Source of the DNA: Streptomyces sp. WM6386
GTDB taxonomy: Bacteria; Actinomycetota; Actinomycetes; Streptomycetales; Streptomycetaceae
NCBI RefSeq assembly: GCF_000972385.1
Contig: NZ_JXTE01000010.1
Location: 84,920-148,919 of the forward strand
Direction: 5' to 3'
Length of the DNA: 64,000 nt
In this document: positions 1 through 9,900 of the stretch, one piece after another
How positions within the stretch are numbered: position 1 is the stretch's first letter
Layout: every line of letters begins with the position of its first letter
Notes under the pieces: model-generated
Seen by the model: the letters and a program-made list of their open reading frames with translations, nothing else
Database searches by the model: none
Told to the model about the DNA's origin: nothing
Program-made: the position numbers and the translations under genes

Positions 1-7
1 CACCCTA

Positions 8-26
8 TAAGGCTAGCCTTACCAAA
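8..26. promoter_or_regulatory. DmdR/IdeR-type iron box at window edge
   Basis: TAAGGCTAGCCTTACCAAA matches 14 of 19 positions of the actinobacterial iron-box consensus (TTAGGTTAGGCTAACCTAA). Its core TAAGGCTAGCCTTA is a perfect palindrome. No gene reads rightward from here, so it probably controls a gene to the left of the window on the minus strand, repressed by DmdR1 when iron is plentiful. The site is seen; the target is inferred. Confidence 0.6.
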
Positions 27-106
27 CTCTCACCGGGTGGATGAATTCTTAACGACCGAGAGCCCCGGGGGTGTCCGCCCACAGCGTCCGGCGGTCGAGG
101 CCGCGG

Positions 107-1156
107 TCAGGAAGACGTGTCGACCTTCACCCGGGCAGCCAGCGGAAGGTGGTCGCTCCCCGTCTCCGGCAGCGTCCACGAGCTCTCCGGCTCGACACCC
201 TTCACCAGGATCTGGTCGATCCGCGCCATCGGGAACGACGCCGGCCAGCTGAACCCGAACCCGCTGCCGGCCGCGCCCTGCGTGGAGCGCATCTGGGAGG
301 TGACGGCGTTCAGCGCGCGGTCGTTCATCGTGCCGTTGAGGTCGCCGAGCAGCACGATCCGCTGCAACGGCTCGTCGGCGATGGCCTCACCGAGCGCGTC
401 GGCGCTCTTGTCGCGCTGCCGGGCCGTGAACCCGGCCTCCATCTTCACCCGGACCGAGGGCAGGTGGGCGACGTAGACCGCGAGCTGCCCCTCGGGCGTG
501 GCCACCGTGGCGCGCATGGCGCGCGTCCAGCCCAGCTTGATGTCGACGGGCTCGACCCCGGTCAGCGGGTACTTGCTCCACAGCCCGACGGTGCCCTGCA
601 CCGAGTGGTACTTGTACGTCGCCGCCAGCGCCTTCTCGTACGTCGGCACCGCTCCCGCGGTCAGTTCCTCCAGCGCCACCACGTCCGCGCCGGAGGCGGC
701 CACGTCACGGGCGGTGCCGGACGGGTCGGGGTTGTCGGCGTTGACGTTGTGCGTGGCCACCGTGAGATCGCCGCCGGAGCCGGTCTTGTCGGTGAGCAGA
801 CCGCCGAAGAGGTTGAGCCAGACGGTCGCCGGGAGCAGCACGGCGACCAGGGCGGTCACCGACTTCCGTACGACACCGAGGACCAGCAGCACCGGCACGA
901 AGAGGCCCAGCCAGGGCAGGAAGGTCTCGATCAGACTGCCGAGGTTGCCGATGCGGTTGGGAATGCGCGAGTGCAGCAGCATCACCAGCGCGAGGACCAC
1001 CGCCAGCGCGGCGACGACCAGACCGCGGCGCCAGATTCTCGGGTCGCCGCGCCATCCGGTGAGCAGCCGGTCGAACAGGCGCCGGAACCTGGAGCTCTGG
1101 CGCTCGGGCCCCGAGCCGCCGTTGTCCGTCTCCTCCATGTACGCCTGCTGCGCCAT
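107..1156 (-). CDS. Membrane-anchored endonuclease/exonuclease/phosphatase family protein
   Basis: A 349-residue protein of the EEP (DNase I-like) superfamily. About the first 60 residues are cytoplasmic and are followed by three hydrophobic helices (roughly residues 50-130). The catalytic domain follows, probably outside the cell, with THNVN, LEEL, WSKYPL, LGDLNG, IDQIL and GSDHLPL; these are the metal-binding Asn/Glu/Asp and catalytic His positions of the fold. Such proteins cleave phosphodiesters or phospholipid head groups; the substrate cannot be told here. The ATG at 1156 is chosen because GAGG lies about 9 bases upstream; a GTG at 1171 is in frame. It appears to be a single-gene unit. 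Confidence 0.85.
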   Translation of the reverse strand: MAQQAYMEETDNGGSGPERQSSRFRRLFDRLLTGWRGDPRIWRRGLVVAALAVVLALVMLLHSRIPNRIGNLGSLIETFLPWLGLFVPVLLVLGVVRKSVTALVAVLLPATVWLNLFGGLLTDKTGSGGDLTVATHNVNADNPDPSGTARDVAASGADVVALEELTAGAVPTYEKALAATYKYHSVQGTVGLWSKYPLTGVEPVDIKLGWTRAMRATVATPEGQLAVYVAHLPSVRVKMEAGFTARQRDKSADALGEAIADEPLQRIVLLGDLNGTMNDRALNAVTSQMRSTQGAAGSGFGFSWPASFPMARIDQILVKGVEPESSWTLPETGSDHLPLAARVKVDTSS

Positions 1157-1343
1157 ACCGCGTCGCCTCACTGCCCGCCGTGCATCCGTCCGTCCCCCCG
1201 TGTCTCAAGACCCTAGGGGATGATCGGTTCCGTTCTCGCCGTCCGATGACGGCCGTACCCGTACGAGCACGAACAAGTCGGCGCCGCCAGTTCCATGCAC
1301 GGACGCAGAAAGCGCCCTCTGTGACGAAACGCGCACAGTAGGG

Positions 1344-2015
1344 CTACGACGCCGTCGAACTGACGATCGGTGAGCTGACGGGCCGTAGGTCCTCCGGGTC
1401 GAAGGGGCGCAGTCCTTGGAGGATCGTGTCGACGATCTGCTCGGACAGGCCGTCCGGGAGGTCGGCGTCGGGGCGCATGACGGAACGCAGCAACATGGGG
1501 CCGACGAAAATGTCGTTGAGCAGTTCGACGTCGATGTCCTCGCGCAGTTCGCCGTTCGTCTGCCCTCGCAGCAGGACCTCCATCCCGAGCCTGCGCCGGG
1601 GCGCGATGACGAGGTTGTGGTACGCCTCCCAGATCTTCGGACTGCTCTTCATCTGGGCGTGCACGTTGTGCAGGATCACCGAGGAACGGCTGACCAGTCC
1701 GCGCTGGCGCAGCGTCTCCAGGAGGACGACGAGGTCGTCGCGCATGGAGGTGCCGGGGAGTTCGGGATCCGGGGGTTCGGCACTGCGGATGACATCGACG
1801 AAGAGCTCCTCCTTGCCGCTCCACCGGCGGTAGATGGTCGCCTTGCCGACGCCCGCGGTACGGGCGATGCGCTCGATGGACAGCTCCGCGAGCGGCACCC
1901 CCTCCTCCAGCAGCTTCATCACGCCCTCGACGATGGCACGCTCCACGGCCTCACTACGGGGCCGCCCCCGCGCGGGGCCCGCTTGTCGGGGCTGACCTTC
2001 GGCGAGGCTGCTCAC
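1344..2015 (-). CDS. TetR/AcrR family transcriptional regulator
   Basis: An N-terminal helix-turn-helix (IARTAGVGKATIYRRWSGKE) follows a basic Arg/Pro-rich leader; the rest is a typical ligand-binding TetR core of about 150 residues with the TetR_C 'exporter regulator' look. The GTG at 2015 is preferred because GGGA precedes it at about 9 bases, giving 223 residues. ATG 2060 and GTG 2069 are in frame but lack a ribosome site. It lies downstream of the DHA2 exporter gene on the same strand, so it probably represses that exporter, perhaps through the operator-like site at 3789-3807. Confidence 0.88.
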   Translation of the reverse strand: MSSLAEGQPRQAGPARGRPRSEAVERAIVEGVMKLLEEGVPLAELSIERIARTAGVGKATIYRRWSGKEELFVDVIRSAEPPDPELPGTSMRDDLVVLLETLRQRGLVSRSSVILHNVHAQMKSSPKIWEAYHNLVIAPRRRLGMEVLLRGQTNGELREDIDVELLNDIFVGPMLLRSVMRPDADLPDGLSEQIVDTILQGLRPFDPEDLRPVSSPIVSSTAS

Positions 2016-2168
2016 GTCGCTGGATCCCTTCTGTGTCCTGGGACGATTGTCCCCCGCCATAGCCCGCACCGGGGAGCCGCCAAGGCCCGCCCCGGCTTGG
2101 GGGGGCCGTGCAGCCCGGCTCAGGAGTCGCCCGCAGCTCCGGTGCGGGACGCGCTCGCATGGCGCCTC

Positions 2169-3764
2169 CTACTCCGCCGCCACCAGCTTCCGACCCTCCT
2201 CGTCCTTCTGGGCGGTCGGCGGCTTGCCCGGTAGGAACACGGCGACCACGATCGCGCCGACCACCGCGACGCCGGCTCCCCACAGGGCGGTGACGTGCAT
2301 GGCGTGGAGGAAGGCGTCGTGGGCGGGGACGATGAGCGCGTCGCCCCGGGGGCCGAGCTTGTCGGCGACGCCGAGGGTGGCCTCGATGGACTCGCCCGCG
2401 GTGTGGCGCAGCCCGGCGGGGAGGAGGTCGAGCTTGTCCTCGATGCCGTTGCGGTACGCCGTGGACAGCACCGAGCCGAGGACGGCGATACCGAGGGCGC
2501 CGCCGACCTGACGGAAGGTGTTGCTGAGGGCGGAGGCGGAGCCGGCCTTCTCGCGGGGCAGGGCCTGCATGATGACGACGCTCACCGGGGTCATGATGTG
2601 CGCCATGCCGGCGCCCATCAGGAAGAAAACGACCTCCAGGATCCAGATCGGCGTGTCCGCCTCGAACCCGGCGAACGCGGCGAGTGACGCGGCGATGACG
2701 AGCAGTCCGGCGGTGGTGGTGGCCTTGTTGCCGAACCGGTCGACGACCAGCCGGGCGCGCGGCGCGAAGATCATCTGTGCGGCGGCCAGCGGCAGCATCA
2801 GCAGACCGGTCTCCAGCGGCGAGTACCCGCGCACGCTCTGTGTGTAGAACACCGAGAAGAAGGTCACGCCCATCAGCGCGAAGAAGACCAGCGCGATGGC
2901 GGCGATCGCCGCGGAGAAGACCTTGTTCTTGAAGTACGTCACGTCGATGGACGGATGGCTGCTGCGCTTCTCGAAGACGACGAAGGCGACGAGTACGGCG
3001 AGACCCGCGCCGATCGTCGACAGCACGGTCGCGTCCGTGAAGTCCGCGAGCTGGCCGCCCTTGATGATGCCGTAGACCAGCAGGACCAGGCCCACGACGG
3101 ACAGCACGACACCGATCGGGTCGATACGGCCGGGGTTCGGGTCCCTGGAGTCGGGCACGAGCCAGATCATCAGCGCGAGGGCGATGAGCACGATCGGCAC
3201 GTTGATGAGGAAGACGGACCCCCACCAGAAGTGGTCCAGAAGCACACCACCGGTGATCGGCCCTATGGCGATGGCGAGCCCGACCCCACCGGCCCAGATA
3301 CCGATGGCCTTGGGCTGCTCCTCGCGCTCGAAGACGTTCATGAGCACCGCGAGGGTGGCGGGCATCACGAAGGCGGCGCCGAGGCCCATCACCGCGCGGA
3401 ACGCGATCAGCTCGGTCGGCGACCCGGCGGTGGCGGCGAGGGCGGACCCGAGACCGAAGACGGCGAGCCCGCCGAGGAGCACCCTCTTGCGTCCGAGCCG
3501 GTCTCCCAGCAGACCGGCGCTGAAGAGGAGCCCCGCGAAGACGAGGGTGTAGGAGTTGATCGCCCACTCCAGCTCGCTCTGGGTGGCGCCCAGGCCGGTG
3601 GGGGCGGGGGTGGAGATCGTCTTGATCGCGACGTTCAGGATCGAGTTGTCGAGCACCACGATCAACAGGCTCAGCATCAGCACGCCGAGGATCGCCCAGC
3701 GGCGCCGGTGCACGGCTTCCGGGATGCGGGAGCCGGGGAGGGCAGGGTCGGCAGGAGAAGTCAT
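2169..3764 (-). CDS. DHA2-type MFS multidrug exporter (EmrB/QacA family)
   Basis: A 531-residue membrane protein with about 14 hydrophobic helices. It has the drug:H+ antiporter signatures of the family: [13 protein letters not shown] in the loop between helices 2 and 3, and a helix-5 motif C-like stretch ([20 protein letters not shown] region). The length fits the 14-TMS DHA2 family. The start ATG at 3764 (MTSPADP) has AGGGTC upstream; a GTG 33 bases further out is possible. The gene is followed by the TetR gene, and the pair is a usual exporter/repressor arrangement. The substrate is unknown; many relatives export antibiotics or dyes. Confidence 0.9.
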   Translation of the reverse strand: MTSPADPALPGSRIPEAVHRRRWAILGVLMLSLLIVVLDNSILNVAIKTISTPAPTGLGATQSELEWAINSYTLVFAGLLFSAGLLGDRLGRKRVLLGGLAVFGLGSALAATAGSPTELIAFRAVMGLGAAFVMPATLAVLMNVFEREEQPKAIGIWAGGVGLAIAIGPITGGVLLDHFWWGSVFLINVPIVLIALALMIWLVPDSRDPNPGRIDPIGVVLSVVGLVLLVYGIIKGGQLADFTDATVLSTIGAGLAVLVAFVVFEKRSSHPSIDVTYFKNKVFSAAIAAIALVFFALMGVTFFSVFYTQSVRGYSPLETGLLMLPLAAAQMIFAPRARLVVDRFGNKATTTAGLLVIAASLAAFAGFEADTPIWILEVVFFLMGAGMAHIMTPVSVVIMQALPREKAGSASALSNTFRQVGGALGIAVLGSVLSTAYRNGIEDKLDLLPAGLRHTAGESIEATLGVADKLGPRGDALIVPAHDAFLHAMHVTALWGAGVAVVGAIVVAVFLPGKPPTAQKDEEGRKLVAAE

Positions 3765-3788
3765 ACGGTCGACCCTAGACCTATTTCG

Positions 3789-3807
3789 ATACGGCACCGT
3801 CTCGTAT
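3789..3807. promoter_or_regulatory. Candidate TetR operator in front of the MFS exporter
   Basis: ATACGGCACCGTCTCGTAT carries inverted ends ATACG/CGTAT with partial symmetry inside. It lies 25 bases before the exporter start, where a repressor would block transcription, and has the size of a TetR-family operator. Function is inferred. Confidence 0.45.
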
Positions 3808-3981
3808 TGGAATTCTTTACGGAGACCTTAAGAACAGCCCTAGGACCCCGGACTTACGTCGCTGGAGGCGTGACCCAAGTCCCCCGCCCCCCTCTGGCCG
3901 AGCGTGACACGAAGTGCCACCATGGAGGTGATCCGGGGACGCCGTAAGGGCGCCTCGAGATGACGTGTAAGGAGCAGTTCC

Positions 3982-4845
3982 ATGACGCAGCTCTCGGCTG
4001 CCCAGAAGCCCTCCGACGGCAGCAAAGCGTTGTACGGGGGGAAGGGCACACGCCGTATCACTGTTCGTGACATCGCTCTCGCCAAGGAGCGGGGCGAGAA
4101 GTGGCCCATGCTCACCGCGTACGACGCCATGACCGCGTCCGTCTTCGACGAGGCCGGTATCCCGGTCATGCTCGTGGGCGACTCCGCGGGCAACTGCCAC
4201 CTCGGCTACGAGTCGACCGTGCCCGTCACCCTCGACGAGATGACGATGCTCTCGGCGGCCGTGGTCCGCGGCACCTCCCGTGCCCTGATCGTCGCCGACC
4301 TCCCCTTCGGCTCGTACCAGGAAGGCCCCGTACAGGCGCTCCGGTCCGCCACCCGGCTGATCAAGGACGCCGGGGCGGGCGCGGTCAAGCTGGAGGGCGG
4401 CGAGCGGTCGTACGAGCAGATCCGGCTGCTGGTCGAGGCCGGCATCCCGGTGATGGCGCACATCGGTCTGACCCCGCAGTCCGTCAACGCCATGGGCTAC
4501 CGCGTCCAGGGCCGTGGCGAGGAGGCCGCCGCGCAGCTGCTGCGCGACGCCAAGGCCGTGCAGGACGCGGGCGCGTTCGCGGTCGTCCTCGAACTGGTCC
4601 CCGCCGAGCTGGCGGCCGAGGTGACCCGGTCCCTGCACATCCCGACCGTCGGCATCGGTGCCGGGGCGGAGACGGACGCGCAGGTCCTGGTGTGGACCGA
4701 CATGCTGGGTCTCACCGGCGGCCGGGTCCCGAAGTTCGTGAAGAAGTACGCCGACCTGCGCGAGGTCATGGGCAACGCGGCGAAGGCGTTCGCGGAGGAC
4801 GTGGTGGGAGGCACCTTCCCGCTGGAGGAGCACAGCGTCCACTAG
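3982..4845 (+). CDS. panB: 3-methyl-2-oxobutanoate hydroxymethyltransferase
   Basis: Ketopantoate hydroxymethyltransferase, first step of pantothenate (vitamin B5/CoA) synthesis: transfers a hydroxymethyl group from 5,10-methylene-THF to 2-oxoisovalerate in the cytoplasm. 287 residues, close to the family norm. Visible motifs include MLTAYDAM near residue 45, metal-binding VGDSAGN near 65, KLEGG near 136, and [11 protein letters not shown] with the catalytic Glu near 200, followed by VGIGAG. The start is clear, with AAGGAG about 8 bases upstream. It stands alone and is divergent from the MFS exporter. A strong hairpin follows it. Confidence 0.97.
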   Translation: MTQLSAAQKPSDGSKALYGGKGTRRITVRDIALAKERGEKWPMLTAYDAMTASVFDEAGIPVMLVGDSAGNCHLGYESTVPVTLDEMTMLSAAVVRGTSRALIVADLPFGSYQEGPVQALRSATRLIKDAGAGAVKLEGGERSYEQIRLLVEAGIPVMAHIGLTPQSVNAMGYRVQGRGEEAAAQLLRDAKAVQDAGAFAVVLELVPAELAAEVTRSLHIPTVGIGAGAETDAQVLVWTDMLGLTGGRVPKFVKKYADLREVMGNAAKAFAEDVVGGTFPLEEHSVH

Positions 4846-4862
4846 AGCCATTGCGGCACCAA

Positions 4863-4908
4863 AGCAGCCCGCCGGTCTTCCCCCGCCGGCGGGCTGCTCC
4901 GCTTTTTG
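4863..4908 (+). terminator. Intrinsic terminator after panB
   Basis: A 13-base stem AGCAGCCCGCCGG / CCGGCGGGCTGCT with a short loop is followed by CCGCTTTTTGCG, which contains a T run. It lies 18 bases after the panB stop. Confidence 0.85.
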
Positions 4909-5002
4909 CGCCTAAACCGGCGCCGCTCTCGCGGATGTGGTTGCTCACCGTCGTGGTTGCTCAATTGATGGTTGCGGCGGTCGTCGGGGAAAGAATCGGC
5001 GC

Positions 5003-5051
5003 TGTCGGTCGGCTGTCGGTGGTGTCGGTGACTTGTCGGTGGTCTGTCGGT
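5003..5051 (+). repeat. Five TGTCGGT direct repeats, mostly 11 bp apart, upstream of the ABC exporter
   Basis: TGTCGGT occurs at 5003, 5014, 5023, 5034 and 5045, a spacing of 11, 9, 11 and 11 bases, ending 22 bases before the exporter start codon. Heptamer direct repeats one helical turn apart are the classic binding layout for SARP activators. A SARP gene lies 1.9 kb downstream, convergent to this operon. Binding is inferred. Confidence 0.6.
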
Positions 5052-5073
5052 CGGGGCTGACACCGTCTTGCCC

Positions 5074-6099
5074 ATGACGCGAATCGACAAGAACCCCAGC
5101 GGCGCCGACATCGCCGTGACCGTGCGGGGGCTGGTGAAGCACTACGGCGACACCAAGGCGCTGGACGGTGTGGACCTGGATGTGCGGGAGGGGACCGTGA
5201 TGGGGGTGCTCGGGCCCAACGGGGCCGGGAAGACCACCCTCGTCCGCATCCTGTCCACCCTTCTCGCCCCGAACGCCGGACAGGCCACCGTCGCCGGCTA
5301 CGACGTCGTACGCCAGCCCCGCCAGCTGCGCAGGGTCATCGGCCTCACCGGCCAGTACGCCTCCGTCGACGAGAAGCTCCCCGGCTGGGAGAACCTGTAC
5401 ATGATCGGGCGGCTGCTCGATCTGCCCCGCAAGGAGGCCCGCCGCAGGGCCGACGAACTGCTGGAGCGCTTCTCGCTCACCGAGGCCGCCAAGCGGCCGG
5501 CGAGCACGTACTCCGGCGGTATGCGGCGACGGCTCGACCTCGCCGCGTCCATGATCGGCCAACCCGCCGTCCTCTTCCTCGACGAGCCGACCACCGGCCT
5601 CGACCCCCGTACCCGCAACGAGGTGTGGGACGAGGTCAAGCGGATGGTCGGGGACGGGGTCACCGTCCTGCTCACCACGCAGTACATGGAGGAGGCCGAG
5701 CAGCTGGCCGACGAGCTCACCGTCGTCGACCGCGGCAAGGTCATCGCCGGCGGCGGCATCGAAGAGCTGAAGGCCAAGGTCGGCGGGCGGGCCCTGCGGG
5801 TACGGCCCGTGGATCCGCTGCAGCTGCGGCCGCTCGCCTCCTACCTCGACGGCCTCGGCATCACCGGCCTCGCCACCACCACCGTGGACTCCGACGCCGG
5901 CTCTCTCCTGGTGCCGATCCTCAGCGACGAGCAGCTGACCGCGGTGGTCGGCGCGGTCACCGCGCGCGGCGTCACGATCTCCTCCATCACCACCGAACTC
6001 CCCAGCCTGGACGAGGTGTTCCTGTCCCTCACCGGCCACCGCGCGAGCGCCCCGCAGGACGCCGTGCCCGCCGACGACCGCGAGGAGGTCGCCGTATGA
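5074..6099 (+). CDS. ABC transporter ATP-binding protein, DrrA family
   Basis: 341-residue ATPase of the daunorubicin-resistance (DrrA) type, the energizing half of a two-gene drug or lipid exporter. It has Walker A GPNGAGKTT near residue 47, signature YSGGMRRRLDL near 146, Walker B LFLDEPTTGLD near 168, and a C-terminal DUF4162-like extension of about 100 residues that DrrA proteins carry. The permease gene overlaps its stop by 4 bases (ATGA), so the two are co-translated. No good Shine-Dalgarno precedes ATG 5074 or the in-frame TTG 5068, so the message may be leaderless. The TGTCGGT array sits immediately upstream. Confidence 0.93.
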   Translation: MTRIDKNPSGADIAVTVRGLVKHYGDTKALDGVDLDVREGTVMGVLGPNGAGKTTLVRILSTLLAPNAGQATVAGYDVVRQPRQLRRVIGLTGQYASVDEKLPGWENLYMIGRLLDLPRKEARRRADELLERFSLTEAAKRPASTYSGGMRRRLDLAASMIGQPAVLFLDEPTTGLDPRTRNEVWDEVKRMVGDGVTVLLTTQYMEEAEQLADELTVVDRGKVIAGGGIEELKAKVGGRALRVRPVDPLQLRPLASYLDGLGITGLATTTVDSDAGSLLVPILSDEQLTAVVGAVTARGVTISSITTELPSLDEVFLSLTGHRASAPQDAVPADDREEVAV

Positions 6100-6926
6100 G
6101 CGCCGCCACCGTCACCACACCCGTCTCCACCTCCGCCTCCGACGACGTCCGCATTCCGCTGCGCGGCCATCTGCGGCACACCAGCGCCCTCATCCGCCGC
6201 AATCTGCTCTGGATCCGCCAGGACCCGGAGTCGATGGCCGACGCGCTGCTGATGCCGGTCATCTTCACGCTGCTGTTCGTGTTCGTCTTCGGCGGCTCGA
6301 TCGGGCAGGCGCTGGGCGGCGGGCAGGACCAGTACGTGCAGTACGTCATCCCCGGCATGATCGCGATGATGAGCATGACGCTCTCGCAGGGCGTCGGCAC
6401 CGGCTTCAGCCAGGACTTCAACTCCGGTGTCATGGACCGCTTCCGGTCCCTGCCGATCGGACGCGGCTCGGTGCTCTTCGCGAAGATCTCCGTCGAACTG
6501 ATGCGGATGCTGTTCGCGACCGCCGTGCTGATGATCGTCGCCGTCCTGGTCGGGTTCGACATCACCAACTGGACCGGACTGCTCGCCACCGTGGCCCTGT
6601 CCACGGCGTTCGCCTCGTCGATCATGTGGGTGTTCCTCACCCTGGGCGTGATCATGAAGAGCGCGCAGTCCGTGCAGGCCATGGGCTTCCTGGTGCTGTT
6701 CCCGCTCCAGTTCGGTTCGTCGATCTTCGCGCCGACCGGCTCCATGCCGGGCTGGCTGCGGGCCTTCACCGACTACAACCCGCTGTCCACGCTCGCGGAC
6801 GCGGCGCGCGGACTGATGGTGGGCGGCCCGGTCGCCCACGACCTGTGGGTGACGCTCGCCTGGTCGGTGGCGATCACCGCGATCATGGCGCCGGTCGCGA
6901 TCCACAAGTTCAAGACCAAGAGCTGA
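6096..6926 (+). CDS. ABC-2 type permease, DrrB family
   Basis: 276-residue partner permease of the preceding ATPase. A Thr/Ser-rich cytoplasmic N-terminus is followed by six hydrophobic helices, including a first one around VIFTLLFVFVFGG and an ABC-2 signature near the C-terminus (FTDYNPLSTLADAARGLMVG). It ends in the positively charged HKFKTKS tail. It starts inside the ATPase stop (ATGA at 6096-6099). Together they form an efflux pump; the substrate is unknown. It ends 24 bases before the stop of the convergent SARP gene. Confidence 0.93.
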   Translation: MSAATVTTPVSTSASDDVRIPLRGHLRHTSALIRRNLLWIRQDPESMADALLMPVIFTLLFVFVFGGSIGQALGGGQDQYVQYVIPGMIAMMSMTLSQGVGTGFSQDFNSGVMDRFRSLPIGRGSVLFAKISVELMRMLFATAVLMIVAVLVGFDITNWTGLLATVALSTAFASSIMWVFLTLGVIMKSAQSVQAMGFLVLFPLQFGSSIFAPTGSMPGWLRAFTDYNPLSTLADAARGLMVGGPVAHDLWVTLAWSVAITAIMAPVAIHKFKTKS

Positions 6927-6949
6927 CGTTCGCCTTTCGTCGGTGCGCG

Positions 6950-9900
6950 TCAGATCAGGGCGGTGGCCTCCGTGGGGGAGAGGCCACCGCCCTCCGCGTA
7001 CGCCGCCTCGAACGCCTCGTCGCCGAGCGCGGCGCGCGCATGGCGCTCGGCCCGGCTGAACGTCTCGCGTTCTATGGAAGTCGCGACATGGCCATGCGGC
7101 AGCATCGCGCGCGCGGCCCCGAGGATGCGGGCCGCGTCACGGGGCTCGTTCTTGCCCTCGGGTGCGGCCACGGCGATCGCCGCGATCGACAGGTACAGCG
7201 GTCGCATGAACGGGGCGATGGCCTCGGACAACGGGTCGTCGGCCCTCTCCAGGGCCTGCCGGGCCTTGTCCAGGCAGGCCTCGTAGCAGCCGTCGGCCGC
7301 CTCCATCCAGGCCTCCGAGCCGAGGATGAACGCGTCGAAGACGACGAAGTGGGCGATGTTGAACTCCCCGCGCAGCAGCCGCAGTTGCTCGCGCGCCTCC
7401 AGGGTCCGGCCGGTGAAGGAGAGATGCGCGGCAAGGAACATCCGGGCGGCGGGCAGAGCCCCGTTGACCCCGCCCTCCTGCTGAGCGATCACCTCACGCA
7501 GGATCCGCTCGGCCCGCTCGCTCTGGCCCGCCTCCATGAGCGCACTGCCGAGCCGGGCGCGGAGCACCGCGTTCTGGGCGCGGGCGCCGAGCCGGTCGGC
7601 CTGCTCCATGGCCGCCTCGTAGTCGGCGGCGGCCTCCAGCCAGGCGCCCGCACGCTCCCGGGCCTCACCGCGCGCGGACAGTGCCTCCGCGGTGCCCCAC
7701 GCGTCTCCCAGGGACTGGAAGATCTCCAGCGCCTCGTCGGCGTCGCGCGTCGCGTCGCCCGCCCAGTCGGCACGGTTCGCGAGGACGTTGGCGCGGATCT
7801 GGAGGGTGCCGGCGAGCTCCCACTCGGTCCCGGGCGTCGCACGGCAGGTGCGGACGGCGGCGTCGAGGATCCCGGCCAGCCGCTCCGCGCCGCCGCTCAG
7901 CATCACGGCGTAGAACCAGAGCATGCCCGGGGGACGGCAGACCTGCGGCAGGCCGGGTTCGTAGACCTCGGTGATGATGCGCAGCTTCTCCTTGGCCTGA
8001 GGGGTCTCCCAGGCGTCCAACTCCGTGTCCATGCAGGCCAGATGGGAGAGGTGGATACCGCGCCGGGCCTCGGCGAGGAGTTCGCCGGTCAGCGGGGGCG
8101 GGGAGTCGGTGCAGCGCTGGTGGACCGGGGCCGCGCGGCGCACCGGCTCGGTGAACGGGTCGGCGCCGAGGGCCATGATCTCGCTGTACCAGTTGCGGGC
8201 CTCGATACGGACGTCACGCAGCTGCCAGTACCAGCCCAGCGACAGCCCCAGACACAGCGCCTCCTGCTCGTCGTGCTCGGCAATGGCGTGCCGCAGGGCG
8301 GTGCGCAGGTTCTCGTACTCGCGCTCCAGCCGTTCGATGGCGAGGAGTTGGCCCGGCCCGCGGAGCAACGGGTCGGTGGTGCGGGCGAGTTCGCGGTAGT
8401 ACGTCAGATGCGCACGCTCCGCCTCCCCGCGCCGGCCGGTCTCGTCGAGCCGCTCGCCCGCGTACTCGGCGACGGTCTCCAGGAGCCGGTAGCGCATCTC
8501 ACCGCCCTCGCCCGAAGGCGCGGCGACGACCAGGGACTTGTCGACGAGCGAGCCCAGCGCCTCCAGCGCGACGGGACCGCACACGGCCTCGGCGGCGGCC
8601 AGGTCGCAGCCGCCGGCGAAGACCGACAGCCGCCGCAGCACGTCCCGTTCGTCCTCGTCGAGCAGTTCCCAGGACCAGTCGACGACGGCCCGCAGGGTCT
8701 GCTGGCGGGGCAGGACGGTACGGCTGCCGGAGGTGAGCAGCCGGAAGCGGTCGTCGAGCCGGTCGGCGATCTGACGTGGCGTCAACATGCGGAGCCGGGC
8801 CGCCGCGAGCTCGATGGCGAGCGGCAGTCCGTCCAGCCGCAGGCAGATCTCGGCACAGGCAGCGGCGGTCTCCTCGTCGGCCTCGACCCGGAACCCGGGC
8901 CGGGCCGCCGCCCCGCGATCGGCGAGCAGCCGCAACGCGACGGGCTCGGGCAGCGGCTCCACGGGCCGCAGCAACTCCCCCGGCACGCCCAGGGGTTCAC
9001 GACTGGTGGCCAGCACCGTCAGCTGCGGGCAGCGCGCCAGCAGCTCCTCCACGAGCCGGGCGGCGGCGTCCACGACATGCTCGCAGTTGTCGAGGATCAG
9101 CAGCATCCGGCGTTTGCCGCAGTGCTCCGCGAGCCGCTCCACGGGGTCGGCGTGCCGCTCGTTCCCGGCCCGCATCGCCTCCGCGCCCGCGCCGTACAGC
9201 ACGGTCTCCCGGGCGCCGACGGCGGTCAGCACGGCCTCCGGCACCCCCTCCGGATCATCGACCGGAGCGAGCTCGGCCAGCCACACCCCGTCCCGCGCCG
9301 CGTACCGCACGGTCTCGGCCGCCTCCTGCGACAACCGCGTCTTCCCAGCACCCCCGGGCCCGAGCAGGGTCACGAGCCGCGCCGCCACGAGGTCGCCGCG
9401 GATCGCCTCGATGTCGGTCTCACGGCCGACGAAGGAGGTGAGACGGGCGCGGAGATTACCGAGGGAGACGGGCTCGGTGCCTGCGGGAGCGGGCTCGACG
9501 GAGGGCGCCCGCGAGACCCGGTCGCCGTCGACGTTGACTGCGGAAGCGGCCGGACCCGCCGCGCCCGAGCCCTGCCCGCCCGACACCCCCGGTCGCAGCA
9601 ACTCCCCGTGCAGCACCCGAAGTTCCGGCCCGGGATCCGCCCCCAACCGCTCGGCCAGCACACGTCGTACGTCCTCGTAGGCCGCCAGCGCCTCGGCCGT
9701 GCGGCCCGCGTCGCGAAGGGCACGCAGGCGCAGGGACTGGAGGGGCTCGTCCAGCGGGTGACTGTCGCACAGCGCGGTCAGTTCCGGGAGGGACTGGTCG
9801 GCGTGGCCGAGGGCGAGGGCGGCGGTGTGGCGGGCGCGCAGGGCGTCCAGACGCCGGGTCTCCCAGCGGGCCGCCTCGGCGGTGCGGTCGGGCAGGTCGG

